The position numbers and the translations under genes were made by a program. Shown piece after piece: positions 24,146-34,000 of a stretch of 64,000 bases of DNA. This stretch comes from Cognatundibacterium rugosum (GTDB lineage: Bacteria > Pseudomonadota > Gammaproteobacteria > Burkholderiales > Burkholderiaceae_D). Below the pieces are notes generated by a model that ran no database searches, had not been told where the DNA came from, and was given only the letters and a program-made list of their open reading frames with translations. The first letter of the stretch is position 1; each line of letters begins with the position of its first letter. The DNA lies in contig NZ_JACOGG010000017.1 of NCBI RefSeq assembly GCF_014284365.1, positions 1 to 64,000 of the forward strand, read 5' to 3'.

Positions 24146-26299
24146 TTACTTCTCAGGTGCAGGCGCATAGAGTTTGTCGATCACCGTATTGGGCCAATAT
24201 TCAACCAGATTGCTCTCATCGCTATCGAATTGGCTACTGACCTCTAAAAAGTAATTCTCAGATTTCAGCTTGGGATCGCCAGCCTCTTGCACAATGGCTG
24301 GGCTTTGCATGATGATGCCGATCCGGCTCCAGTTTAATAAGAACTCCTTACGGTCCTGATAACGTCCGACATTCATCGCTGCGCGATCAAACTCTCCGCC
24401 TACAAGCTGCTCCGCCGTGGTACCTGAGCCGCGTACAGAAAAACGCTGTACGCTCGCATCCTCAGTAATCTCACCACCGTTTGCAACCACATCGCGATAG
24501 GTATATACCGCCACCGGCCTTTGTGCTGGCCAGGATGCGTAGGTGAAGGTGTTGCGTTGGGTTGGATACAAATTTGTGATTGTGTCGATATTTTGATTCG
24601 ACAATTCACCGCCGGGATTTGGGTCAGGAAGGTGGGTTGCGCACGAGTTGTAATCGGTATGCCAGGGCAGTGCCATGAATTTGCAAAAATCTCCCGGTTG
24701 TACAGGTGTATCGCGTAGCGGTGTATATCCGACACCCAAGAACGGGCTATTCTTGTTCGCTTTGCTGTAATCCAGCACGTCCATGTTAATGCGAAATGGC
24801 CCCGCGCTGCCAGGTGCAGACCAATTCGCCTGATAGAGATGCGGGTCGCGAACATTAAATCCCATTTCTATTCCAGGTCCAAAGCGTCCGCCCAGACAAT
24901 TGAACAGGATGGTTTTATCAAGGAGTTCACCTGGTCCCAGGGACGCTGATGGTGTATCGCCAGGGCGCTGATAAATATCATTAGCCCACTGCGACATAAA
25001 AAAGTATTGACTGGTGGTCAGGCTTAAAAAGCTTTTTCCTTCATCACCCAGAGAAAGCGGCATCAGCGGCGAACCCAGTTGCGAACTATCGGAATTATTC
25101 GGATCGCGAATATAGTTCATGATAGGAAAATTCAAGCCATCTGCAGGCATATTCCACAGCAAATCGTGCATATACACGGCATGTCCCGGCAAGCTGACAT
25201 TCCATTTCTGTAAAGACGCTGCGCGCAAAACAGGGAATACATCCTGCACATAATTGGGTTTAAAACCCGGTTGATATTGTTGATCACTATATACCGCGGG
25301 TTGCAAGGCAAATTTTTCTAACCAGGTGGTGTATAGCTCGTCCCACAAGGTGACGACGTTAGTGGTTTGTGGCGCATAGGCAGGATCGGTAGAGATGACC
25401 CATGCGCTGCCCTCGACGGCGCGTGTGCTGCCATCTTCAAACAGTAAAAATGCACTTACTGGGCCGTCGGCTGTATCGTCCAGCCAATGGTCATTATTGA
25501 CGTTTTGATTCAGGCTCGCAGTTGCTGAGTAATTGCCTTCGTCATCGAAACCACAAGCCAAACCATAGCCACCCAATACCAGCAGGCGTCCATTGCTTTC
25601 AGAACTCAAGGTGCCCAGTGTTGCTATCCTGCGGCTATACAAGTCCGGTTCTGCATGTGTGTTTCCATTGGCTGGAAATGAGGTCGGGTAGTCTGGCAGA
25701 CGGATAATTTCTCCGCTACCCGCCTGACCGTAGCAGGGTAGCGTCAATGTGTCGAAATGGATGTCTGCACCGTTCGCAGCAAACAAGGCGCGAGGTCCTG
25801 CATCGATCACCAGTTTTTTGAGACGGAGAGGGTCAGCCGGATCCGTTTTGTTTCCGAATCCGGCATTGCGTAATTTGGGAAGCTCACCATGCTCGAACGG
25901 GCGAATCCCCTGGCCACCTAACCAGCTGTTGGCTTTTTTATTCGCCAGGTGGACTGTCCACACGATATCTTTCACGCGCTTCCCATCTACCTTACTGCCT
26001 ATCTGAATTTCATGGCCACCACCATTGGGGTAGGTTTCAATACCGTGCTGATCTGGAAAATCATAGTGATAGATTCTGAAGCGCGCAGCCTGACGCTTTA
26101 GCTTGCCGCTGGCATCGCGCAAGTCACTGCTCATGATCGTGCTGTGTTCAGTTCCGGGTTGAATGGGCAAACCACCTTTCATCGTTTGTCCTGGAATATC
26201 CATCCCTGCCATGCTTTCAGGGCCCAGATAATATTCTTCACTGTTGCCCACGCGGGCGATACCGATTACCGGATGGATGCGTAAACTCGTCCTTGCCAT
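24146..26299 (-). CDS. LodA-like cysteine-tryptophylquinone amino-acid oxidase
   Basis: The 717-residue protein begins MARTSLRIHPVIGIARVGNS, the standard N-terminus of the LodA/GoxA family, with AGGAG six bases before ATG 26299. These enzymes oxidatively deaminate lysine, glycine or other amino acids with release of H2O2. Candidate cofactor residues are Cys553 (TDYNSCATH) and Trp590 (YASWPAQRP); the C-terminal pattern GDFCKFMALPWHTDY...WPAQRP is the family hallmark. There is no N-terminal signal peptide, as in known members that are nevertheless found outside the cell. The substrate cannot be read from the sequence. It shares an operon with tyrosinase and the LodB-like gene. Confidence 0.9.
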   Translation of the reverse strand: MARTSLRIHPVIGIARVGNSEEYYLGPESMAGMDIPGQTMKGGLPIQPGTEHSTIMSSDLRDASGKLKRQAARFRIYHYDFPDQHGIETYPNGGGHEIQIGSKVDGKRVKDIVWTVHLANKKANSWLGGQGIRPFEHGELPKLRNAGFGNKTDPADPLRLKKLVIDAGPRALFAANGADIHFDTLTLPCYGQAGSGEIIRLPDYPTSFPANGNTHAEPDLYSRRIATLGTLSSESNGRLLVLGGYGLACGFDDEGNYSATASLNQNVNNDHWLDDTADGPVSAFLLFEDGSTRAVEGSAWVISTDPAYAPQTTNVVTLWDELYTTWLEKFALQPAVYSDQQYQPGFKPNYVQDVFPVLRAASLQKWNVSLPGHAVYMHDLLWNMPADGLNFPIMNYIRDPNNSDSSQLGSPLMPLSLGDEGKSFLSLTTSQYFFMSQWANDIYQRPGDTPSASLGPGELLDKTILFNCLGGRFGPGIEMGFNVRDPHLYQANWSAPGSAGPFRINMDVLDYSKANKNSPFLGVGYTPLRDTPVQPGDFCKFMALPWHTDYNSCATHLPDPNPGGELSNQNIDTITNLYPTQRNTFTYASWPAQRPVAVYTYRDVVANGGEITEDASVQRFSVRGSGTTAEQLVGGEFDRAAMNVGRYQDRKEFLLNWSRIGIIMQSPAIVQEAGDPKLKSENYFLEVSSQFDSDESNLVEYWPNTVIDKLYAPAPEK

Positions 26300-26346
26300 C
26301 TTGCGCTCCTGATGTGTCGATGCGACCTGATTCATAATGAGAAAAA

Positions 26347-26697
26347 TTAAGGATGCATACCGTCTCTGACCCACTGATCGTAGAGATTGATCGCTTCCTG
26401 AGGCAGCTTGCCATCGGGCGGCATGGGATGCGCCACCTCTTTAACGAATTCACCAGGCTGGCCACCCCTGACAGGCAGACGTTCTTCAGGTTTTACCAGC
26501 CACTCACCAGTTCTCAGATTGTAGTCATAGCCATGAATCGCCACTTGTATCTGGTAATAAAAAAATTTCACGCTTTCGTAATCACCGAGTTGTAATACGC
26601 TCGTGCCACTTTCAGTAGCCAGTTTTTCTCTGCTCATTGCCATCGCATATTTTGAGAAGAGGCATTTAATATCGTCTTTAAAGCTGAGTTTATTCAT
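26347..26697 (-). CDS. Small operon protein of unknown function
   Basis: The 116-residue product (MNKLSFKDDIKCLFSKYAMA) lies between tyrosinase (24 bp gap) and the LodA-like gene (47 bp gap), so it is surely cotranscribed. It has no signal peptide. The C-terminal AHPMPPDGKLPQEAINLYDQ followed by W-V-R-D-G-M resembles the end of haem domains of the planctomycete cytochrome type, but the CxxCH haem site is absent. This suggests a non-haem relative kept as a partner or chaperone of one of the two oxidases. The role is inferred from context only. Confidence 0.7.
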   Translation of the reverse strand: MNKLSFKDDIKCLFSKYAMAMSREKLATESGTSVLQLGDYESVKFFYYQIQVAIHGYDYNLRTGEWLVKPEERLPVRGGQPGEFVKEVAHPMPPDGKLPQEAINLYDQWVRDGMHP

Positions 26698-26721
26698 TTT
26701 TTTACCCCGTTATTCCGGTAA

Positions 26722-28377
26722 CTATTTGGCACTTTTTATGCCAAGCTCTATCGTTGGCACACTAAAATCGCTTTGTTCAACCGGTGCACCAGGAGCAGCA
26801 CTGATCGCAACTGTCACTCGCCATTCCTGTCCTTGTTTTTGACTCACCAGGCTGTTAATAATGCCGGTAATCTGCTCTTTGAACTCAACATTGTCATGCG
26901 CATGATGACCATGCAAGGCCCAGTATGCCGTGCTGGTAATCAGATAGCGGTCTCTGAAATTCTTATCTGCGATAGCTTCTGCCACATCGCCAGGATACAA
27001 ATAAACATCCGCCTGAAAGCTGTAGTCCTTGCTATGATCAATTCGTGAAAAAATGAGGTTCGCAAAACTGGAGCCAGTGATTGTTGTTCCGGGTATCGTG
27101 TACTTGCCGGTGCGCTTAATCTGAGGATTCGCAATGGCTTCGCTGGTACTATGGTTTAGCAGGGCAGAAAACAGACTGATCTGATTATCGCCAAAAACAT
27201 AACCGGCTTGAGCGTGCCCATCTATCAATGCCTGAATCTCATCTCTGCGTATAAATTCGTCGCCATTCTGAGATTGAAAACCATAGCCCAGTTTGATCGT
27301 ATTTAAGTAAATGCCTGCTGGCCCCATATTTTCTGTATAGGCTCCGGAGTCTGTGCGTTTTTCAGCTCCGCTACCGGTATTGAAGCCAGGCGGCTTACGC
27401 AAACTGTCGTCCTGCTCACCACGCAAATAGGTGCTAAGACTACTGCTACTCATTTGTTCCGTGCCATGTTCCTGTATCCATTTGTCCAGGCTGTAATCAA
27501 GGAAATTATGGAAGACATAAAAAATGGGATCTAAGCCGGCAGTCGTGTTATTACCCATGTTGCCATTCACATAGCCAGAATGCATTTTGTTGTGGATCTG
27601 GGTTTCTAATTTACCGCCTATCGTTGTTCCTAATTGACCGCCGCCAAAGCCACTCCAGTCTAAATAAAAAATCTGATACGCCATTAAATAAGGTGAGGTT
27701 TGCGGCAAATTTTGAACCAATGGATCAGTAGTCCGGGTAAAGTCAAACAGAGGTGATTCGGTATTTTCGAATGCTTTGGGATAGCGCACACCACTGGGCT
27801 TTTTTGTGAAGTTCCAATATGGCAGCGTGACATTCCTGGTACTTGGCCCGAACAAACCTTCAGGATCTGCCGCTTGCAAGCTGAGTTCATAAAAATACAG
27901 TTCGGCACGATGCCAATGCAGGAAGGTGTTTTTTTGATGTTCGCATTCACCAGGATGTTCAGTGTGCATTCTGGTATTGTTGGGGACATTGAGGAAGTTG
28001 CGCACATTGCAGCTATCGAGCTTGGGGTTAGCCAATAGTTTTGTCAGCTTTACTTCTGATAGTGATGCTGTGCGCTGATCGAACACATCCAAGGCCCCAC
28101 AATTGTGCACCCATGCCTGCCACAGAAAACCTGTGCGATCAAATACATTTTGTTCGCTTTTTCGCTTCATCATTTTGACCGCATGTTCATAGGCTGCGAG
28201 TTCTGCGGGGCTTAAGTCATCGATGTTCTTTCTATACCTGACTTGCTGATTTGTATTTTCCGTGAATGGGACAATCGTTTTTTGTGCAGGCAGATCCGCT
28301 TTTTGTGCGAGGGCAAGCTGACCACTCATGCCCAGACAGAGGACGGCTCCCAGCAATCGACAGAGCGAGTGTTTCAT
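26722..28377 (-). CDS. Tyrosinase-family copper oxidase, exported
   Basis: The 551-residue precursor has a signal peptide (MKHSLCRLLGAVLCLGMSGQ, cleaved after ALA). The CuA ligands are His91 (WVHNC), His147 and His156 (FLHWHRAELYFYE). The CuB ligands are His262, His266 (IHNKMHSGYV) and His290 (DPIFYVFHNFLDY). Cys145 lies two residues before His147 (C-E-H), the arrangement that forms a Cys-His thioether in fungal tyrosinases. It oxidises phenols to o-quinones, outside the cytoplasm here. A C-terminal beta domain (about 330-551) follows. AGGAAA precedes the ATG. It is first in the operon with the LodA- and LodB-like genes. Confidence 0.92.
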   Translation of the reverse strand: MKHSLCRLLGAVLCLGMSGQLALAQKADLPAQKTIVPFTENTNQQVRYRKNIDDLSPAELAAYEHAVKMMKRKSEQNVFDRTGFLWQAWVHNCGALDVFDQRTASLSEVKLTKLLANPKLDSCNVRNFLNVPNNTRMHTEHPGECEHQKNTFLHWHRAELYFYELSLQAADPEGLFGPSTRNVTLPYWNFTKKPSGVRYPKAFENTESPLFDFTRTTDPLVQNLPQTSPYLMAYQIFYLDWSGFGGGQLGTTIGGKLETQIHNKMHSGYVNGNMGNNTTAGLDPIFYVFHNFLDYSLDKWIQEHGTEQMSSSSLSTYLRGEQDDSLRKPPGFNTGSGAEKRTDSGAYTENMGPAGIYLNTIKLGYGFQSQNGDEFIRRDEIQALIDGHAQAGYVFGDNQISLFSALLNHSTSEAIANPQIKRTGKYTIPGTTITGSSFANLIFSRIDHSKDYSFQADVYLYPGDVAEAIADKNFRDRYLITSTAYWALHGHHAHDNVEFKEQITGIINSLVSQKQGQEWRVTVAISAAPGAPVEQSDFSVPTIELGIKSAK

Positions 28378-28417
28378 TGGTAGTTTCCTTTGGTATGCAC
28401 TTCGTCATTGAGCGAAA

Positions 28418-28465
28418 AAAAACCTCTGCTCAAATACCTGAGCAAGTGGTGAGGCAGAGGTTTTT
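28418..28465. terminator. Bidirectional terminator between multicopper oxidase and tyrosinase genes
   Basis: AAAAACCTCTGC (28418-28429) pairs with GCAGAGGTTTTT (28454-28465), with A- and T-runs on both sides. It follows the multicopper oxidase stop (28496, minus strand), so the tyrosinase operon must start from its own promoter in 28378-28417 or receive only readthrough. Confidence 0.85.
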
Positions 28466-28495
28466 CGTTTGCATAAGTGCGTGATGTAATGTGAC

Positions 28496-30643
28496 TCAGT
28501 GCCCTGCGCGCTCATTCTGCTTAGCCGGTGCACCATGTCCACCATGTGCGCCAGCAGAAGCACCGCCTTTGCTGTTTGGCACAACCACCTTAACGTTTTG
28601 CATCATGCCCTGGTCCTCATGTTCAAGGATATGGCAATGTAAGACGTATTCACCGATGTAGCGTTGATAGCGGGTTGCCACCTCGATCTCGTAGTTTGGT
28701 GCAACTAACAAGGTATCTTTCCACGTACCGACCAGATTCCGGTACTGCTGATAGAAGTCCGTAGTTTTATCTTCCGGGTCTTTGCCTACCCATTTGATTC
28801 CTATAATTTGAAAAGGGTTGACGTGAATATGGAAGGGATGACTGCCTACTTTGGATCTGAGTGTCCAAATCTGTTCAGTTCCCAAAATCAGCGTATGGTC
28901 TATACGCTCTGGCTTATAGGTATATTCAAGACTAGGTTGCAGATTAGGGTTGAATTTCCCTTCAACCATAAAACGGGTTTTGTCGCTGACTGGTGCGATA
29001 TCAAAGGTAACGTATTCTTTCGTCTGGCTATTCAGTTTCGCGATTGTTTCAGGCGTAAAGCTCTTATGTGGAACAAATTTATTGAGCTGTAAGCCGTTCT
29101 TTAAATCCGCTTTGATTTTTTCTCGCACAAGGGCAGGTTGGGCATTCGCTGCGACTAACAATTGCTGAGTCATGAATTGCGTTTGGCTGGCTTCATCACT
29201 TACCCGCGTGGTGTTAGCAGAAGTTTGTCCTGATTTGCCTGCATCAATCACAGCCAGCAAGCGCGCATTTTTAGCCTGATCACTATTGAGCGCGGCACTT
29301 GCCTTGTCATCGTAGACGCAATATTTACCTGCATTGGGAAGTGCAAAGAGAATATCGCTGCGATAACCGGGTTGCAGATAATTCGTGATTTTTGAAATCG
29401 CTTTGGCATGCGTCAAGCCATCGCTGGCGACCTCAAATTGCCACACATCGCTGCCATTGCATACGTCTTCTATCGATTTTTTGCCACTCAATAAGGCTTC
29501 AACTTCCTCAGGCTTGCTGACCTGTTTGATGCGCAATTTCACCGTATCTTGAAAGCCTGCATCAATCAAACGCCAGCGATGCACGGTATTGTGGGCCATT
29601 ACAATTTTAGGGTGTACCTGGCCATTGATCATGGTGTAGCGCCCTGAAGCTCGCCAACTGTCAGGTTTTTCTACCTGATCAAAATTCTCCACCATGCCGA
29701 CTTCACCCTCAGCACACGTCCACGGGCCGATTTCTTTACCATTTTTATCGTACACACTGTGATAGCTGGAATAGGGCTTGCCCGGCGTGTTTTTGAAACA
29801 GGCATATGGCACTTGCTGCAGCATCATCACTTCAGCACTGCCGCCGCCTATTTTAGGTTCGAATTTTTTGAGCAAGGTATCCAGATCACCATTTTTTGCC
29901 GGGTTAGGGTAGCGTTCGCCCTTGACGATCAATGCGCCCGTCATGCCACTGGCGACTTGCATCGCAGTCGAGCCGTGCACATGTGGATGGTACCAAAACG
30001 TTCCTGCCGGGTGATCGACAGGAACATTGTATTCATACTCAAAACTGACATTGGGCTCTATGGACAGCAATACATTATCGCTATTTCCGCTGGGCGAAAT
30101 CCACAAGCCGTGCGAATGCAGATTGGTGATATTAAAACAGCCAGGGCTGGCAGGCGCATTCAATTCCGTGGGCGCACACTGAATTTCGGTTTGATCCGTG
30201 TGTGCTGAGAGTTTCTCAACCTGCTCAGGCAATTGGTTATGCAACTTAAAACGTACGGTTTGACCAGGCACCATCATCACTGTGGGAGCCTGAAAGCGCG
30301 CGGCACCGAGTGTGTTTGCATCCCATGATTTATCTTTTCTTTGCTGATAAGCGCGCAGCCGGACTTTATCTGCCGTGCCTGTCACCGGATTGTAAATACT
30401 GCCGTCGGTATAGCGAATAAACAGATCGTAGGACTTCTCAAACTGATCTCTGGGGCCAGGTGTGTGATTTGCAGGAAAGGCATTTGGCGTCAGTAATGGC
30501 GGCACTTGTAACACGCGTTGGTTAAGCTTAGCCAACGCGTTAGCGTTTGTCGTATCGTAGGCAAAAGCAGTAGAGCTGCACAGGCTCATCGCGGCGAGCC
30601 AAAGCATGGAGTGGCGATGCAGGCATTTAGTTTGGTGTGACAT
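28496..30643 (-). CDS. Multicopper oxidase (laccase-like), exported
   Basis: The 715-residue precursor has a signal peptide ending near SSTAFA. All four copper motifs are present: HSHG (His176, His178), WYHPHVHG (His219, 221, 223), HPFHIH (His602, 605, 607) and HCHILEHEDQGM (His669, Cys670, His671, His675, axial Met680). It therefore has a type 1 site and a trinuclear centre that reduces O2 to water while oxidising phenols, metals or amines. The His/Gly-rich C-terminus (AGAHGGHGAPA) may bind extra copper. AAGGAT precedes the ATG. Between the domains are long insertions relative to CotA-like laccases. Confidence 0.93.
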   Translation of the reverse strand: MSHQTKCLHRHSMLWLAAMSLCSSTAFAYDTTNANALAKLNQRVLQVPPLLTPNAFPANHTPGPRDQFEKSYDLFIRYTDGSIYNPVTGTADKVRLRAYQQRKDKSWDANTLGAARFQAPTVMMVPGQTVRFKLHNQLPEQVEKLSAHTDQTEIQCAPTELNAPASPGCFNITNLHSHGLWISPSGNSDNVLLSIEPNVSFEYEYNVPVDHPAGTFWYHPHVHGSTAMQVASGMTGALIVKGERYPNPAKNGDLDTLLKKFEPKIGGGSAEVMMLQQVPYACFKNTPGKPYSSYHSVYDKNGKEIGPWTCAEGEVGMVENFDQVEKPDSWRASGRYTMINGQVHPKIVMAHNTVHRWRLIDAGFQDTVKLRIKQVSKPEEVEALLSGKKSIEDVCNGSDVWQFEVASDGLTHAKAISKITNYLQPGYRSDILFALPNAGKYCVYDDKASAALNSDQAKNARLLAVIDAGKSGQTSANTTRVSDEASQTQFMTQQLLVAANAQPALVREKIKADLKNGLQLNKFVPHKSFTPETIAKLNSQTKEYVTFDIAPVSDKTRFMVEGKFNPNLQPSLEYTYKPERIDHTLILGTEQIWTLRSKVGSHPFHIHVNPFQIIGIKWVGKDPEDKTTDFYQQYRNLVGTWKDTLLVAPNYEIEVATRYQRYIGEYVLHCHILEHEDQGMMQNVKVVVPNSKGGASAGAHGGHGAPAKQNERAGH

Positions 30644-31004
30644 TACTGTTTATCCTTCATTAATAACAATGATTGAGGGATTGTGCAAAATTGCTCCAGC
30701 GGCGTAACGCTTCTCTACCTTACAACGGTGCTTCTTTCCGCTTGAAGCATTCATTCGTGCTGATTGATTCTCGTTTTATTAATGGTATAAATTATTAAAT
30801 TTACATTCCACAAAGACAACGATAGCACAATTCCATTACGGCAATTAATTTATTGGGGCAATGTGTTGCAGAAGTTTGTCTCAATCCCGACAAGTCCACG
30901 ATCCTGCGCTTTTGCCATTGGCGCAGGGGACATCAATGGGGGAAAACAGGCTGTGCCTCGATGTGATTGCGACGCCAGCCTGATTGCCCTAACTCATTGA
31001 CCGA
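30644..31004. other. 361-bp gap upstream of the multicopper oxidase gene
   Basis: No gene is seen. The AT-rich part at about 30770-30860 probably holds the minus-strand promoter of the multicopper oxidase. A 7-bp stem CCTGCGC/GCGCAGG (30903-30909, 30921-30927) and a weaker CAGGCTG/CAGCCTG dyad nearby lie just after the fusion gene's stop and may end its transcript, although no T-run follows. Confidence 0.45.
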
Positions 31005-34000
31005 CTAGGTCTGTATCGTGTTCATGACATTGACCGGTGTAATCAAATCAAACAACACCGTCGCAGGCACAGCATCGCTATGCGGATGCAAATTAAAATA
31101 GTTAGCGATGTCTTTAGCCTGACGCAGTTGTATCGCTTGTGCGATTTTGCGTACGTCCTGGTAGTACTGATCTACCACCGTACGTAAGGCAAGGTCGGTA
31201 AAGCTATAAGTGTCCTGCAAGTAGTCAATCGACGGCTCCAGTACGCCACGTCCAAACACGGTTTCAGGGTAGGGACCCTGGCCCGTGACGGAAGCGTTGA
31301 GCTGAATGTCCAGGAAATTCATGCCACCGACGTCGGGATAGGTCTGTGTTTGTGATGGCAGGCAGGCCAGTATGTCGGCAGGTGTCCACTGGCTCGATGG
31401 TGTATCCGCCGGTGGTGCATACATCAGTGTTGAGGCGTTTGGAACAAAGGCGGCCTGATTATAAGCACCGTCATTGATCACAGTATGCTGCACTGAGAAC
31501 TGCCAGACAAACATGGTTAACACCTCTTTCAATAGCGCCGCCGTGGTCACGCTGGCGGGGAAACGTTGTGCCTGTTCGACGCCATCCACATAATTAAATG
31601 CGGGTATCAATTTGTTGAAGAAGCGCTGTAATTGCACATCGTGCGCTACATCGCTGTCGCCATTCGGATAACAGGTATCGACGAACTGACTGATGAAGCT
31701 TTGCATGGCCTCGTACCACAAAGTCGCATCATGCACATAGGGGTAAGAGAAGGGCGTATGGCTCACACCACGTTTTTGTGCATCTTTAGGAATCGCCAAA
31801 TCGAGGAAACGGAACTTGCCGTCGTCGTTGTACATCTTGTCCTGCAATTGGTAGTTACCAATCCGGCCGCAAGAAAAAATCAAATCGTAAATGAAGCCGA
31901 TGTTGTACACACCGGGCTTGCCATTCACCTCGCGGCTGGCTGGAAAACTCTGTGCATAAGGATGGTAGCTGCTGTCGTAAATCGTCTGCTGGAATTCCAC
32001 CGTTTTGCTCAGGTGTGGGCTCAGTAATTTAAAAACAGGATGCTGTTGAAATGGCGTCGTGCTGCGTGGCTCGGTGGCTGGATTGAACACCTCTTCCGAG
32101 AACAAAGCGATGGATACCATCGCACCTATCTGATGCGTCAACAACTGATGGAAGCCTACGTCATGCAAGGTCTGTCCGGCGCAATTGGTTTGCATTTTCG
32201 CGAGTAACCAGGCGTTTTCCGCATTCGCCATATCTGGTGTGAACACTTCACCGTCCTGCTCCAATTGAATGGCAACCGGCAGTAATTCGTTTTGCGCACT
32301 GACCGTGAAAAAGACGATAGGTTGCGCTAAATAATAGCCACTTGGAATCACGGTACAAGCTTGTAAGTACTGGCGATAGTCAGCGACATAACGAATATCC
32401 AGTTGATTGAGTTTGCTATGGCTTGCCAGACCAGCGGCTGCTAAGACATCCTTTAACTTACTTTGATTCACGCTGCTGAGCAGGTTGGGCATAAAGCCTG
32501 CTAACTGCTGACGGGCAAATTCATCATCGTCTTTTAACCAATACGCGGGGGCGGGTACGGTTTGGAAATTATTACCGTAGTAAATCGATTCCAGCATCGC
32601 GACTGCGTTGCTCATATCTACTTCAACCGGGGGCAATTTAGCACGCTGTGCGACATTGTCATTCCACTGATTATTGAGCATCTGCAGTACCTGCTTATCT
32701 TGCTCAACAGCTTTCATTGCTTGCGGCACTTTGCTGTAATCGGCGATAAAGGCGGGTACATTACCCTCAAACACATACGTGGAATCACCGTAAATACTGG
32801 CGCTGGCATTGGCGGGAATTGCGGCCGCTTCGCGATCTACTTGATTGTAAAGGTACGCATAGCTTAATTGATTCGCTGTGGCCGGGTCGCCTTCCACATC
32901 GGGTGAAGTAAAGCTGCCCCAGGTTGCGCGCATTTGTTGAATTTTTTTTGTCGCACCAGCCTGTTGCAAAATATTGAGTACGGCATTGTAGGCAGAATCG
33001 AGTGCGCCAACGATCCAGCCATGATGCACCGAGCAGCATTCACCCGCAAAATTTAAGCAGCCATCAAATTCCGGCGTCAGCAGGGTCGGGTACAGATTAT
33101 TGAACTGGCCTGGATTAAACAGCGCAAATGCGCCGCCACCGGCATGTTCATCCCAGAACCAGGTCTTGGTGGTTTTACCATCGTGGTATCCGGCAAATTC
33201 CTGGTAAATATCGACATCCGGATACAGATATTGTATGCCCTTGAGGCATTCCTCTATCCGTTCTTTATCACCTAACGCGCCCAGCTTACGTGCATCACCA
33301 GCCCAGCAATAGACTTGTAACACACCGGGTTTGCTGTCGTAGCCATAAGAAGGATAAATAATCTGGCGATTCGGCCTGTCGGTGGTGGCCGCGCCATAAC
33401 CACCTTCCTGGCGTTCGCCTACTTTGGTCCAGAACTGCGTCTTAAAAGTCAGAAAGGCTTTGAACGACGACATGTAATTACATTCACGGATAGCTTGCGC
33501 TTTCGAGAATGAAATATCGTTGAGTAAATTCAGTTTATCCGCACCATTGAGATAAGCGCCCATAGGCAGCGTGGTGATGACATAGGGATAAACCTTATCG
33601 ATCAGTCTTTCATGCCCATGTTCGTCATGATGCTGCAACTTCAGGCGCATGCCACCATGACCATCGAACAAACTGCTGTCATGTTTGAGTTCTATGGCTT
33701 TATGTTTTAAATGGACACGGCGTTTTTCACGCGAACGCTCCGCCTGAGTATCAGCTTTGGGTGTCGACGCAGACGCTGAATTGGCTGATACCGTCGGTGG
33801 TAAGGGGCGCGCATCATCGGTGAGATTGGGTGGGTTGTAAATATAGGTGCCGGTGTCTGGTGACGGCAGCATACCAACCTGGATTTGTGCGATCACACCA
33901 TCTTTGAGCCTTACGCCTTTTTCCAAATCCAGGACGGCACGACAGGCATCCGGAAAATGCTGCATGCCTTTATCGACTGTCAGCATATACACGCCAGGAT

